Shown here piece after piece: positions 26,716-39,580 of a stretch of 64,000 nucleotides of DNA; the stretch's first letter is position 1, and each line of letters starts with the position of its first letter. The notes beneath the pieces were generated by a model, which did no database searches, was not told where the DNA came from, and worked only from the letters and a program-made list of their open reading frames with translations. A program made the position numbers and the translations under genes. Source of the DNA: an uncultured Pelagibacteraceae bacterium (GTDB taxonomy: Bacteria > Pseudomonadota > Alphaproteobacteria > Pelagibacterales > Pelagibacteraceae); the NCBI GenBank assembly GCA_902527415.1, contig CABZPD010000003.1, positions 1 to 64,000 on the forward strand. The letters run 5' to 3'.

Positions 26716-28021
26716 CTCTTAAACCATCCATTTTTGATTTTTCTAACATTATATTTCCTCCATGAGATTTGATAATGTCAGATGAAATTGATAAACCAAG
26801 ACCAACACTTGATTTCGAGTCTGCTCGACCCTTATCTATTTTATAGAAAGGTTTAAATACATTTTCATACTCATTTTTTGGTATTCCAGGACCATCATCA
26901 TCAATAATAATGAATAAATTTGTATTTTTTTTACTTAAGCTAATTTCAACTTTATTTGCATATTTCAGTGAATTATCAATTAGATTATTAAGACACCTAT
27001 TAATCAAATTTTTTCTGCCATTAAAGTAAATTCTTGGTGTTAAGTTTTGTGAAATATTTTCGTTGTTATATTTTTCAATAACTTCTGAAATTAATTCAGA
27101 TAGATTAAACATTTCATCTTTTTCAACATATGATGAGCTGGTGAATTGCAAATATTCATTTAGCATTTTCTCCATTTCATTTATGTCTTCAGTCAATTTA
27201 TTAACAGTTTCTTTATCTTTTATAAAAGCTAATTGTAATTTCATCCTTGTTAAGGGTGTCCTTAAATCATGACTTATTCCAGATAACATTTCTGTTCTTT
27301 GATTTAAGTGTCTTTCAATTCTCTTTCTCATTTTATCAAATTCATGTCCTGCTTGTCTTATTTCAAGGGCTCCTGAAGGTTTGAATTCTTCAATATTTTC
27401 TCCTTTACCAAACCTTTCAGCCGCACGAGCTAGATTAGTGATTGGTCTAGTTTGATTTTTTAAAAAAATTAGAGAAATGATCACCATTATAATTGCAGGT
27501 ACTGTAATCCAAAGTGCAAATATTCTTGCTGAAGAACTTGCAACCCTATCTTTAGGCACTAAAAATTTAAAATAACCATCTTCATATTTTATTCTTAAAT
27601 CAATTAATTCTTTATAACTTGTTGTATCAAACCAGTATTCATTTAATCCAAATTTAGATTTTAGTTCTCTTCTTAAAGTTCTATCTATAGGACTAAACCA
27701 TCTTTCAGTATCTGTATTTTGTAATTTTTCGTTATTGGTGAACTCAATATTTAAATCTAAAAATATGGAAAAAAGATCTAGCAACTCTTGTTTATTTTCT
27801 TGCTCACTTCCATAGGCTTCAATAAATGTACTAATTTCATTTACCAAGGTTCTCGTCATACCTTTGTTTGTTTTGATCCAAAGGCTATCAAAAAAAACAA
27901 CTGTAATTACTAGTTGCAAAACCAAAACTGGAATCGCAACTATAAGAAGTGCTCTATAAAATAATCTTTTTGGTAATATTTTTTTTAAGTAATCACTCAA
28001 TCCAGAGAACATATCCTGCAC
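26693..28021 (-). CDS. envZ: Sensor histidine kinase, EnvZ type
   Basis: Membrane histidine kinase of 442 residues. Two membrane helices (about 21-44 and 167-187) bracket a periplasmic sensor domain of 120 residues, then a HAMP linker (188-240), the dimerisation/phosphoacceptor helix with His251 in SGISHDLRTPLTRMK, and an ATPase domain with NLIDNSLKYA, DDGPGIP and GLGLSI boxes. The start overlaps ompR by 29 bases, as in the classic ompR-envZ pair. Its signal is unknown; osmolarity is the guess by homology. Confidence 0.93.
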   Translation of the reverse strand: MQDMFSGLSDYLKKILPKRLFYRALLIVAIPVLVLQLVITVVFFDSLWIKTNKGMTRTLVNEISTFIEAYGSEQENKQELLDLFSIFLDLNIEFTNNEKLQNTDTERWFSPIDRTLRRELKSKFGLNEYWFDTTSYKELIDLRIKYEDGYFKFLVPKDRVASSSARIFALWITVPAIIMVIISLIFLKNQTRPITNLARAAERFGKGENIEEFKPSGALEIRQAGHEFDKMRKRIERHLNQRTEMLSGISHDLRTPLTRMKLQLAFIKDKETVNKLTEDINEMEKMLNEYLQFTSSSYVEKDEMFNLSELISEVIEKYNNENISQNLTPRIYFNGRKNLINRCLNNLIDNSLKYANKVEISLSKKNTNLFIIIDDDGPGIPKNEYENVFKPFYKIDKGRADSKSSVGLGLSISSDIIKSHGGNIMLEKSKMDGLRVKVFLPV

Positions 28022-28670
28022 CTCTTATTGTTTGCAAAAATTTTGGATTTTTTGGATCAATTTCAATTTTTTTTCTAAGTCGAGTAATAATAACATCTAT
28101 TGATCTCTCCTTATCTAAATTAATTAATTGACCAATATCTTCCCTAGAAAATGTTTTGCCTGGGTTATTAATCATTTTTTCTAAAATCGTTTTTTCCGTT
28201 GCATTAATCTTAAATTCTTTATCACTTTTAAATATTAAAAGTTTATTCAAATCAATTTTCACATTGGCAAAATCAATAACCCTTTTCTGATCTGTTTTGA
28301 TAGTTTTATTTAATATGTTCTGTATTCTTAGAATTAATTCTTTTGGTTCAAATGGTTTTGGTAAATAATCATCAGCACCAATCTCTAACCCTTCAACCCT
28401 TTCACTTGCCTCTCCTTTGGCAGTGAGAAGTATAACTGGTGTATCTAATTTTTTTTTATTTTCTTTTAAAAATTCAAGTCCACTTTTACCAGGCATCATG
28501 ATATCCAAAACTATCAAATCAAACTTAATTATTTTTATTTTCTCGGATGCATTTTCTGCATTTTCAGCAGTAGTAACTAAAAATTTATTTTCATTTAAAT
28601 ACTTTTTTACAAGAGATCTAATTCCATCATCATCATCAACCACTAGTATATGTGCAATAAACTTATCCAT
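27993..28670 (-). CDS. ompR: DNA-binding response regulator, OmpR type
   Basis: A 225-residue response regulator. The receiver domain has the acidic pocket VVDDDDG (10-16), the phosphoacceptor Asp56 in IVLDIMMPGKSG and the lysine in DDYLPKPFEPKEL. A winged-helix DNA-binding domain follows (about 130-225, ending LQTIRGAGYVLW). It partners the overlapping envZ. It starts inside the last 8 bases of the MarR-type gene, so all three are probably one operon. Confidence 0.94.
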   Translation of the reverse strand: MDKFIAHILVVDDDDGIRSLVKKYLNENKFLVTTAENAENASEKIKIIKFDLIVLDIMMPGKSGLEFLKENKKKLDTPVILLTAKGEASERVEGLEIGADDYLPKPFEPKELILRIQNILNKTIKTDQKRVIDFANVKIDLNKLLIFKSDKEFKINATEKTILEKMINNPGKTFSREDIGQLINLDKERSIDVIITRLRKKIEIDPKNPKFLQTIRGAGYVLWIE

Positions 28671-29100
28671 TAATTATTTTACTTAGTACATTATCAAAAT
28701 TTATAACTTCTTCAGAACTTGAATTTAATAAAGCATTATAAATTCTCTTTTTTTGTAAATTGAAAATTTCATTAAAAATTTTTTTACCTTTATCATTAAG
28801 AAAAACATGCTTTACTCTAGTATCTTGGTCATCTTTTTTAAAAATGACGATTTCAAGTTTAATCAAATCTTTGAGAACACGATTTAAGCTTTGTTTTGTG
28901 ACTTTTAATCTCTTAAGCAGCTCAGAAATTGAGATCCCTTCATACATTGACAGTAAATGAATTACTTTATGGTGTGCTAAACCAATTGAATATCTATCTA
29001 ATATTTTTTTAGAGTCAGAAAAGGTTTCTCTGTAGCTTACGAATAGTTTTTCAATTAGATCTTTAAGCTGGTCATCTTTTAAATATAAAAGTTCTTTCAT
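28663..29100 (-). CDS. MarR-family transcriptional regulator
   Basis: A 145-residue winged-helix regulator. The central KVIHLLSMYEGISISELLKRLKVTKQSLNRVLKDLIK segment (in two pieces: a helix, then the recognition helix) is a MarR pattern, followed by a KKDDQDTRVKHVFL wing. I use the ATG at 29100; a further 16 codons upstream to 29148 read as a hydrophobic leader unlikely in this family. It diverges from ilvE across 74 bases, so ilvE or itself are the natural targets, and it overlaps ompR by 8 bases. Confidence 0.85.
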   Translation of the reverse strand: MKELLYLKDDQLKDLIEKLFVSYRETFSDSKKILDRYSIGLAHHKVIHLLSMYEGISISELLKRLKVTKQSLNRVLKDLIKLEIVIFKKDDQDTRVKHVFLNDKGKKIFNEIFNLQKKRIYNALLNSSSEEVINFDNVLSKIING

Positions 29101-29115
29101 AATAGGTAAGTTATA

Positions 29116-29144
29116 TTGACATATTAAAGATACAAAGATATTTT
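29116..29144 (+). promoter_or_regulatory. Possible promoter of ilvE
   Basis: A consensus -35 TTGACA (29116-29121), 17 bases of spacer, then TATTTT (29139-29144, four of six matches). Start would be near 29151, 24 bases before ilvE. It sits in the gap shared with the divergent MarR gene. Confidence 0.4.
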
Positions 29145-29174
29145 TCATTTATAAATTAAAAAAAATTTTCACAC

Positions 29175-30056
29175 ATGATACCTTACGACAAGCGATCTGG
29201 AAAAATATGGTACAACAACGAATTAGTTGATTGGGCTGACGTTAAATTACATGTTTTAAGCCATGGTATGCACTACGCTAGTTGTGTATTTGAGGGTGAG
29301 AGAGTTTATGATGGTTCAATTTTCAAATTAGAGGAGCACACAGCTAGATTTTTTCATTCCGCAAGAAGAATGGGTTTTGAAATTCCATATACAGAAGAAG
29401 AAATCAATAATGCATCCAATAAAATTATAGCAACTCAAAAAGTAGAAAATGGTTATGTAAGACCTGTTGCTTGGAGGGGTAGTGAGATGATGGCTATTTC
29501 TGCGCAACAAACAAAAATACATGTTGCGATTGCAACATGGGAATGGGGATCATATTTTGATCCCAAACTAAAAGTAGAGGGAATAAGATTAAATATTTCA
29601 AATTGGAGAAGGCCTGCACCTAATACAATCCCATGGGATACCAAGGCATCAGGTCTTTATATGATTTGTACTCTCTCAAAACATGAGGCAGAAAAGCAAG
29701 GATATACAGATTCTTTAATGCTTGATCACGAAGGGAATATTGCTGAAGCGACTGGTGCAAATATTTTTTTCAAAGATAAAAATGGAGAAATTCATACTCC
29801 AATACCAGATTCTTTTTTAGATGGTATTACAAGAAGAACCGTAATTGGAATTGCAAAATCAAAAAATATAAAAGTACATGAAAGAAAAATTAGTCCAACC
29901 GAATTACCTAATTTTGTTGGATGCTTTTTAACAGGAACAGCAGCAGAGGTAACACCAGTATCTTGTATTGCTGAAAATCAGTTTAAAGTTTGTGATACTA
30001 TTATTGATTTAAATGAAAGTTATCAGGCATTAGTTAGGAAGAAAAAAGCAGCCTAG
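29175..30056 (+). CDS. ilvE: Branched-chain amino acid aminotransferase
   Basis: A class IV PLP aminotransferase of 293 residues that makes Leu, Ile and Val from their keto acids. Features: GKIWYNNELVDWADVKLHVLSHGMHYASCVFEGERVYDG in the N-terminal half (read here as several known blocks), the PLP lysine in PWDTKASGLYM (near residue 161), and EATGANIFF. D-amino acid aminotransferase is the related fold, but length and motifs favour IlvE. It stands alone on its strand, divergent from the MarR gene, and its TAG stop interlocks with that of pgsA. Confidence 0.93.
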   Translation: MIPYDKRSGKIWYNNELVDWADVKLHVLSHGMHYASCVFEGERVYDGSIFKLEEHTARFFHSARRMGFEIPYTEEEINNASNKIIATQKVENGYVRPVAWRGSEMMAISAQQTKIHVAIATWEWGSYFDPKLKVEGIRLNISNWRRPAPNTIPWDTKASGLYMICTLSKHEAEKQGYTDSLMLDHEGNIAEATGANIFFKDKNGEIHTPIPDSFLDGITRRTVIGIAKSKNIKVHERKISPTELPNFVGCFLTGTAAEVTPVSCIAENQFKVCDTIIDLNESYQALVRKKKAA

Positions 30057-30637
30057 TCTTTATTATCTTCAGACATAGCGTGATCAATACCTTTTCGCAT
30101 ATAATCATATGCAGTAAAAAGTGTTAAAGCAGCTGATAACCACAAAAGAATTATACCTATAGTTTGAGCATTATAATCTTGGAAATTAATTATTTTATTT
30201 CCAGTATCTCCAGACAATAAAAGAGCAATTGATACCATTTGTAATACTGTTTTAAGTTTAGCAAGGTTTGAAACAGGAAGTTTTATTTTTCCCTTTGCTA
30301 AAAATTCTCTCAAACCTGAAATTAAAATTTCTCTTGTAAGAATTATTATTGCTGCAATTACCTCATAATTTCTGATTGTTCCATCCATAACCAGAAGTAT
30401 TAATGCTGTAGCAACAATGATTTTATCAGCTATAGGATCTAATAATTCACCCAGTTTAGACTCTACTCCAAACATTCTAGCCAACATACCATCCAAGAAG
30501 TCTGTAAATGATGCAATGATAAATAATATCAAAGCAGTAAGATCACCATAAAATCCTGGAAGATAAAAAGCTAAAACAAAAAAGGGAACAATTATTATTC
30601 GCCCTATCGTTAATATGTTTGGAATTTTTTTTAGCAT
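30053..30637 (-). CDS. pgsA: CDP-diacylglycerol-glycerol-3-phosphate 3-phosphatidyltransferase
   Basis: PgsA makes phosphatidylglycerol phosphate, first committed step to phosphatidylglycerol, the donor lipid for Lgt. The CDP-alcohol phosphotransferase motif is spread as DFLDGMLARMFGVESKLGELLDPIADK (about 46-72): D..DG..AR..G....G...D...D. Four to five membrane helices surround it; total length 194 residues. It starts 2 bases after uvrC ends, so it is at the end of that operon. Confidence 0.94.
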   Translation of the reverse strand: MLKKIPNILTIGRIIIVPFFVLAFYLPGFYGDLTALILFIIASFTDFLDGMLARMFGVESKLGELLDPIADKIIVATALILLVMDGTIRNYEVIAAIIILTREILISGLREFLAKGKIKLPVSNLAKLKTVLQMVSIALLLSGDTGNKIINFQDYNAQTIGIILLWLSAALTLFTAYDYMRKGIDHAMSEDNKD

Positions 30638-30639
30638 AA

Positions 30640-32475
30640 TTATTCGTGAAAAAAGTTATATATCTTTTTTGCTACTTTTTCTTCAACACCTTCTACAGAT
30701 TTTATTTCATCTAAGCTAGCAGACTCAACCGATCTTGCAGATCCAAAATGGTTCAATAAAGCTCTTTTTCTTATAGCCCCAATCCCCTCTATTTGATCTA
30801 ACAGAGATTTGCTTATACCTTTTTTTCTCTTTGCTCTGTGAGCGCTTATGGCAAATCTATGTGATTCATCTCTTATTCTTTGAAGAAAAAATAGGGTAGG
30901 GTCATTTCTAGTGAATTTATATTCTTTACCATTGTGAAAAAAAGTTTCATTTCCACTATTTCTAAATTTACCTTTTGCTATTGCAATAATTGGAATGTCG
31001 TGAAGTCCTAATTCATTAAGGCTCTCTCTAGCGACCGAATATTGACCCTTTCCTCCATCCACTAGAACCAAATCAGGAAAAGCAAGGTAATTATCTTTTT
31101 CTTGAACTGCTCTTTTGAACCTTCTATTTAATACCTCTCTCATCATTCCATAGTCGTCTTGCTCATTTTTTTTATGCTTAATATTAAATTTTCTATATCT
31201 TTTTTTGATAAATCCTTCATCGCCGTAGGCTATTAAAGCGCCAACACTATTTGTGCCTTGAATATGACTATTATCATAAACCTCGATTAAGTTTATATTG
31301 GTTTCTAAATTAAATTTTTTAGCTACTGCATCGAACAATTCTTTATTATTCTGACTTTCATAAAGTTTTCTATTTAGACTATCCTTTGCGTTTTTAATTG
31401 CTTGATTAATTACTTTTAGTTTTGATCCTTTTTTCGCAACTGAAATATTTATTTGTTTACCTTCTTTTTGTGTTAGTGTTTTTTCAATTAGTACTTTTTC
31501 CTTTATTTCCTCTGAAAGGATAACCGATGCAGGAACACTTTTATTTTCATAAAATTGAGAAACAAATGAATTAAGGATTTCACTAAACTTTTCATCTGGA
31601 TCGTGTTTTGGGAAAAAAGCTTGATTGCCCCAATTTTGTTTTGATCTATAAAAAAATACTTGAATACAAGTTTTTCCAGATTCTTTATATCCAGCAATAA
31701 CATCTGCCTCAACTAAATTTGCTTCATTAATTCTCTGTGAAGATTGAATTATGTTTAATGCTTTAATTCTATCTCTTAAAATTACAGCTTTTTCAAAATC
31801 AAGATCCTCGCTTGCTTTTTCCATTTGATTAGAAAGATTTTTTTGAATTTTCCTAGATTTGCCTGAAACAAATTCAATAGCATCTTCTACTGTTTGATTG
31901 TACTCCTCTTTTTTAACGTATCCTACACAAGGTCCAGAACATCTTTTTATTTGATATAAAATACAAGGTCTTTCTCTGTTTTTGAAAACTGTGTCATCAC
32001 AAACTCTTAAATGAAAAATTTTTTGGATCATTTTGATTGTCCAATTAGCTGAACCAGCAGAGGCAAAAGGTCCAAAGTAAAAACCTTCTTTTGTTTTTTT
32101 TCCTCTATGTCTTTTTATTTGAGGCCACTTATCTTTATTACCAATAAATATGAATGGAAATGACTTATCATCACGTAAAAGAATATTAAATTTTGGTTTG
32201 TGTTTTTTAATTAAATTTGCTTCTAGAAGTAATGCTTCACTTTCATTAGATGTTGTTGTTATCTCTAATTTTCTTGTTTGAGACAACATTCGTTCAGTTC
32301 TAATTATATGATTTTTTTCTGCAACATAACTCTTTAATCTATTTGGTAAATTTTTGGCTTTACCCACATAAAGTATTTCATTTTTTTCGTTAAGCATCCT
32401 GTATACGCCTGGAAGTTTTGGTACTAGAGGTAGCTCTTTTTTAATTACTTCTTTTCCTAATTCAGAGCTTATCAT
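30640..32475 (-). CDS. uvrC: Excinuclease ABC subunit C
   Basis: UvrC makes both incisions in nucleotide excision repair. Order seen: N-terminal GIY-YIG nuclease ([24 protein letters not shown] in two blocks), a cysteine-rich segment [19 protein letters not shown], a UVR motif ([19 protein letters not shown]), the RNase H-like nuclease ([31 protein letters not shown]) and a terminal helix-hairpin-helix pair. I start at the ATG at 32475 (611 residues); a TTG at 32505 would add 10 residues. It overlaps folB by 14 bases. Confidence 0.95.
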   Translation of the reverse strand: MISSELGKEVIKKELPLVPKLPGVYRMLNEKNEILYVGKAKNLPNRLKSYVAEKNHIIRTERMLSQTRKLEITTTSNESEALLLEANLIKKHKPKFNILLRDDKSFPFIFIGNKDKWPQIKRHRGKKTKEGFYFGPFASAGSANWTIKMIQKIFHLRVCDDTVFKNRERPCILYQIKRCSGPCVGYVKKEEYNQTVEDAIEFVSGKSRKIQKNLSNQMEKASEDLDFEKAVILRDRIKALNIIQSSQRINEANLVEADVIAGYKESGKTCIQVFFYRSKQNWGNQAFFPKHDPDEKFSEILNSFVSQFYENKSVPASVILSEEIKEKVLIEKTLTQKEGKQINISVAKKGSKLKVINQAIKNAKDSLNRKLYESQNNKELFDAVAKKFNLETNINLIEVYDNSHIQGTNSVGALIAYGDEGFIKKRYRKFNIKHKKNEQDDYGMMREVLNRRFKRAVQEKDNYLAFPDLVLVDGGKGQYSVARESLNELGLHDIPIIAIAKGKFRNSGNETFFHNGKEYKFTRNDPTLFFLQRIRDESHRFAISAHRAKRKKGISKSLLDQIEGIGAIRKRALLNHFGSARSVESASLDEIKSVEGVEEKVAKKIYNFFHE

Positions 32476-32887
32476 GGCTTCTCTTTTTGGTAATTTGAAT
32501 ACCAACAGATGAACACTGTTTTAAAATTTCTAATTTTTCAATTTTTAGCATTATTTTTGCAATCCTTTTGTCTTTAAATAATTCGTCAAAAACAGCTTCT
32601 GCTAAAGTTTCTAGGAAATTATAATGTTTCTTTTTTACAAGTTTCGTAATTAATTTTACTATAGTTCCATAATTAACAATGGATTTGATATCTTTATCGC
32701 TTGAAGGTTTTTTGTCCTCATAGTCTATTTCAAGACTAAATTTAACTTTTTGTGGTTTTTCTTTTTCAAAATCGTAATAACCAAGTTTTAAATCTAATAT
32801 TAATTCATTAATTAGGATTTTTTTCTCATAATTAAATAGGCTTTTATTTTTATCTATTTTGACAATTTTTAAATTATTTTTTTTCAT
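32462..32887 (-). CDS. folB: Dihydroneopterin aldolase
   Basis: FolB converts dihydroneopterin to hydroxymethyl-dihydropterin in folate synthesis. The 141-residue protein has the family start [19 protein letters not shown] with the Glu in [15 protein letters not shown], the [14 protein letters not shown] segment and the [14 protein letters not shown] helix. The first 25 residues are an extra lysine-rich lead. It begins inside the last 4 bases of the SDR gene (ATGA), and that neighbour is the pteridine-reductase-like type, which supports the pterin role. Epimerase activity of the FolX kind cannot be excluded. Confidence 0.85.
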   Translation of the reverse strand: MKKNNLKIVKIDKNKSLFNYEKKILINELILDLKLGYYDFEKEKPQKVKFSLEIDYEDKKPSSDKDIKSIVNYGTIVKLITKLVKKKHYNFLETLAEAVFDELFKDKRIAKIMLKIEKLEILKQCSSVGIQITKKRSHDKL

Positions 32888-33617
32888 TCTTTACCCATTA
32901 CATCTGGTGTTTGCCAGTTAAGATTTTGACCACTATCAATAGCTAAAACTTGACCAGTAATAGATATATTTTTAATAAAAAAGTCAACAGCATTACATAT
33001 TTGTTCCACATCAACTTGTCTTTTAAGAGGTGTTGCTAAATATTGCTTTTTGAAATGTTTTTCAGATTGTCTTTGATTTTTTATAGTGGGTCCAGGTGCA
33101 ATTGCGTTTACTCTTATATTTGGAGCCAAACTCATAGCGCTAGTTTTTGTTAAAGTATATAAACCAGTTTTACTAAGAGTGTAGGAAAAAAAGTAAGGGG
33201 TTAATTTGAAAACTCTTTGATCAATAATATTTATAATATTATTATTTTTACCTTTAACATTTTTAGCAAATTCTTTCGTTAATAATGCGGGCGCTCTTAA
33301 ATTGGTTCTTAAATGCTTACTCCAACTATCCAATGAAAAATTTTCTAATTTATCATTTTCAAATAAAGAGGCGTTATTAACAAGACAATCAAAAAACTTT
33401 AATTTAGATTTTGCAAATTTAATTATTTTTTTTATATCAGTTTCTTTGCTTAAATCACCTTTAACTAAGTATACTTTTGTGCCTTTGTTAGATAACTCTT
33501 TTTTTAATTTTTCTGCTTTTAATTTTGATTTATTATAATGGATTAAGATTTCAATATTTGGACCAGATAACTTTCTTGCAATTGCAGCACCCATTCGAGT
33601 AGCTCCACCAGTAATAA

Positions 33618-33636
<19 letters not shown>
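32884..33636 (-). CDS. Short-chain dehydrogenase, pteridine reductase (FolM) like
   Basis: A 250-residue SDR-fold NADP enzyme. The cofactor motif is [12 protein letters not shown] (9-20), where the Arg is the NADP-preferring pattern TGxxxRxG of pteridine and dihydromonapterin reductases. The catalytic set is Asp-Gln at IIDQRVFK in place of the usual Ser region, then Tyr and Lys in [12 protein letters not shown] (about 149-160). The C-terminal [16 protein letters not shown] is typical. Coupling to folB (4-base overlap) suggests reduction of a pterin or dihydrofolate. Function is inferred, fold is clear. Confidence 0.85.
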
Positions 33637-37027
<3,391 letters not shown>

Positions 37028-37028
<1 letters not shown>

Positions 37029-37681
37029 TGAAAACAGCCCTAGTGTTTGGTTCATCAGGTTTAGTTGGTGGGCATCTAGTTAATCAACTTATTCTGAATT
37101 CAAATTATTCAAAAATAAAGATTTTTGTTCGTTCAAAAATAGAACTTATTAATCCAAAAATTGAAATTATTGACACTAATTTTAATGATTTAGAAAAGCA
37201 TAGAAATGATATTACAGGTGAAGACTGTTTTTTTTGTATTGGAACAACAAGAAAAAACTCACCTAATAAAAATGAATATGAAAGAATTGAGCTCAACATT
37301 CCTAGACAAATTGCCCAAATCGCTAAATCAAATTCAATTAAATCATTTTTTTTTGTTTCATCTGGTTATGCAGATCCAAAAAGTTCAGGTGATTATTTAA
37401 AATTCAAAGGTTTAGTTGAACAAGAAATTAAAAATCAAAATTTTGATAAAATTGGGATCATGAGACCATCTTTCTTATTGGGAAATAGAAAAGAAAAAAG
37501 AATAGGTGAAAAATTTGGTATAATATTATTTAAATTGTTAACTCCAATTTTAATTGGATCTTTAAGAAAAATGAGACCAATTAGGGCAGAAATAGTCGCC
37601 AAAGCAATGGTAAAGTTGGCAAATGAAAATATTAATCAAAGTATATTTGAATCAAATGAGATTGCTGAATTAGTGAGATAG
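37028..37681 (+). CDS. NAD(P)-binding Rossmann-fold protein (HTATIP2 / NmrA-like)
   Basis: A 217-residue extended SDR-like protein. The N-terminal FGSSGLVGGHLVNQLI (7-22) is a dinucleotide-binding loop, FFVSSGYADPKSSGDYLKFKGLVE carries the Ser and the YxxxK-type catalytic pair, and GIMRPSFLLG follows. It resembles the oxidoreductase HTATIP2 and bacterial YwnB-like proteins. Substrate unknown. It is coupled to aspC by a one-base overlap and overlaps trxB by 12 bases at the tail. Confidence 0.78.
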
Positions 37682-38614
37682 GAATTTTTCAGCTTCTAAT
37701 GCTGCCATACAACCCATTCCTGCAGCTGTAACGGCTTGTCTAAAAGTTTTATCTTTTACATCTCCAGCTGCATAAACACCAGGAATATTAGTTTCTGTTG
37801 AGTCAGGTTTGGTAATTAAATATCCTTCATTATCCATTTTTAATTGATCTTTAAAAAGTTGAGTAGCTGGATCATGACCAATAGCAATGAATACGCCATC
37901 AAGTTTCAATTCTTGTATTTTATTTGTTTTAACATTTTTAATCTTAATTCCTTTGACATTTTTAGGATCTTTATCACCTAACACATCTTCAACTACAGAG
38001 TCCCAAATTATTTCTATTTTTTTATTTTCCATTAATTTTTTTTGAAGCATTTTTTCAGCTCTCAAACTATCTCTTCTATGAATTAATTTTACTTTAGATG
38101 CAAACTTTGTAAGGAACATTGCTTCTTCAACCGCTGCATTACCTCCTCCAACTACAGCAACTTCTTTATTTTTAAAAAAGAAACCGTCACAAGTTGCACA
38201 AGCAGAAACTCCAAATCCTCTAAATTCCTGTTCTGATTTTATATTTAACCATCTTGCTTGAGCTCCAGTAGAAATAATAATGCTATCAGCAGTATATTTC
38301 TGGCCACTATCACCAATTGCTTCAAATGGTGAACTTTTTAAATTTACAGATCCAATATGGTCTTCAATCATTTCAGTTCCAACTGCTTTTGCTTGTTCTT
38401 TCATTTGATCCATTAACCATGGCCCCTGAATAACTTCAGAAAATCCTGGATAATTTTCAACATCAGTTGTTGTTGTTAATTGTCCTCCTGGCTCAGATCC
38501 ATAAACTAAAATAGGATTTAACATTGCACGAGCAGCATAAACTGCTGCAGTGTATCCAGCTGGACCTGATCCAATTATTAACACTTTTGTGTGTTTAGTT
38601 GGATTTTGACTCAT
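37670..38614 (-). CDS. trxB: Thioredoxin reductase
   Basis: A 314-residue FAD/NADPH disulfide reductase that keeps thioredoxin reduced. First Rossmann motif GSGPAGYTAAVYAAR (15-29), redox pair CATC (Cys139, Cys142) followed by DGFFFKN, second cofactor motif VVGGGNAAVEEAMFL, and GVYAAGDVKDKTFRQ near the end. Its start is 21 bases from the divergent ELM1-like gene, with a palindromic -10 box between them. Confidence 0.96.
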   Translation of the reverse strand: MSQNPTKHTKVLIIGSGPAGYTAAVYAARAMLNPILVYGSEPGGQLTTTTDVENYPGFSEVIQGPWLMDQMKEQAKAVGTEMIEDHIGSVNLKSSPFEAIGDSGQKYTADSIIISTGAQARWLNIKSEQEFRGFGVSACATCDGFFFKNKEVAVVGGGNAAVEEAMFLTKFASKVKLIHRRDSLRAEKMLQKKLMENKKIEIIWDSVVEDVLGDKDPKNVKGIKIKNVKTNKIQELKLDGVFIAIGHDPATQLFKDQLKMDNEGYLITKPDSTETNIPGVYAAGDVKDKTFRQAVTAAGMGCMAALEAEKFLSH

Positions 38615-38621
38615 ATGAAAG

Positions 38622-38629
38622 CTATATAG
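38622..38629. promoter_or_regulatory. Palindromic -10 box shared by trxB and the ELM1-like gene
   Basis: CTATATAG lies in the middle of the 21-base divergent gap. Its TATATA core is 7 bases before the ELM1-like ATG on the plus strand and 8 bases before the trxB ATG on the minus strand, positions expected for leaderless transcripts starting at each ATG. No clear -35 is seen on either side. One symmetric -10 serving both directions is an inference. Confidence 0.45.
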
Positions 38630-38635
38630 TGATTA

Positions 38636-39580
38636 ATGACTAAATTAAAAGGTATTTTATTAACTCAAGGTATGCATGGCATGATAAGCCAGGTAGAAGG
38701 TTTAGCAAAAGCTTTAGATTTGGATTTTACACACCATAAGGTTGAACTAAATAATTTTTGGAAAATTGTTCCTCCAAAATTAACTCCAATATCACAAAAT
38801 GTTTATAAAAAAATAAACGAGTATGATTTTGATGTAATTATTTCATGTGGAAGAAAAAGTGTGATTCCATCAATCCACTTAAAAAGTATTTCAAAAAAAA
38901 AAATTTTAAATATTCATATTCAAGATCCAAAGGTAGATTTTAATCATTTTGATTTTATTGTTGCTCCCGAACATGATGGGATAAGCGGTACAAATGTAAT
39001 TAAAACAAAAGGTGCAATTCACTATTTAACGGAAAATGAAATTGAAGAAAATAGAGGTTATTTAAATTCATATATCAAACAGGATAATAGAAAAGTTTGG
39101 TGTTTGATAATGGGTGGTCCTACAAAATATTATGAGTACTCAACAAAAAATATGAAGCATATCTTTTCAATTTTTTACAAACTATTGAAAAAACATGATT
39201 TTCAACTTGTGGTGATACCTTCAATGAGAACACCATTAAATACTATACATTATGCAAAAGAGTTTTTTGGAGAAAATCACACTGTGATTATGAATGTTGA
39301 TAAAAAAGCTTATCTTTCAGCTTTAGCAATTTCGGAAAATATAGTTGTTACATGTGACTCTAGCTCTATGATATCTGAAGCTGCTTTGACTGGAAAACCA
39401 ATTTATGTTGCTAATATTTTACCAAAAAGAAAAGATGTCAGATTTCAAAATTTTAGAAATTTATTTAGAGAATTAAATATTACTAGAAACTTAGGTGAAG
39501 AAATTGAAAATTGGAACTATCAAAAATTAGATGAAACGAATAGAGTAGCAAAAATTATTAAAGAAAAAATTCAATCATAA
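38636..39580 (+). CDS. ELM1-like family protein (DUF1022)
   Basis: A 314-residue protein recognisable as the bacterial ELM1 family. ELM1 in plants is needed for mitochondrial fission; its bacterial function is not known to me. Landmarks: LTQGMHGMISQVEGLAKAL at the start, VIISCGRKSVIPSIHL, IHIQDPKVDFNHFDFIVAPEHDG (two blocks), MGGPTKYYEYS, and VTCDSSSMISEAALTGKPIYV, the last a glycosyltransferase-like nucleotide-sugar site. A GT-B type fold is likely. It overlaps the next gene by one base (TAATG), so the two work together or are at least co-made. Confidence 0.75.
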   Translation: MTKLKGILLTQGMHGMISQVEGLAKALDLDFTHHKVELNNFWKIVPPKLTPISQNVYKKINEYDFDVIISCGRKSVIPSIHLKSISKKKILNIHIQDPKVDFNHFDFIVAPEHDGISGTNVIKTKGAIHYLTENEIEENRGYLNSYIKQDNRKVWCLIMGGPTKYYEYSTKNMKHIFSIFYKLLKKHDFQLVVIPSMRTPLNTIHYAKEFFGENHTVIMNVDKKAYLSALAISENIVVTCDSSSMISEAALTGKPIYVANILPKRKDVRFQNFRNLFRELNITRNLGEEIENWNYQKLDETNRVAKIIKEKIQS

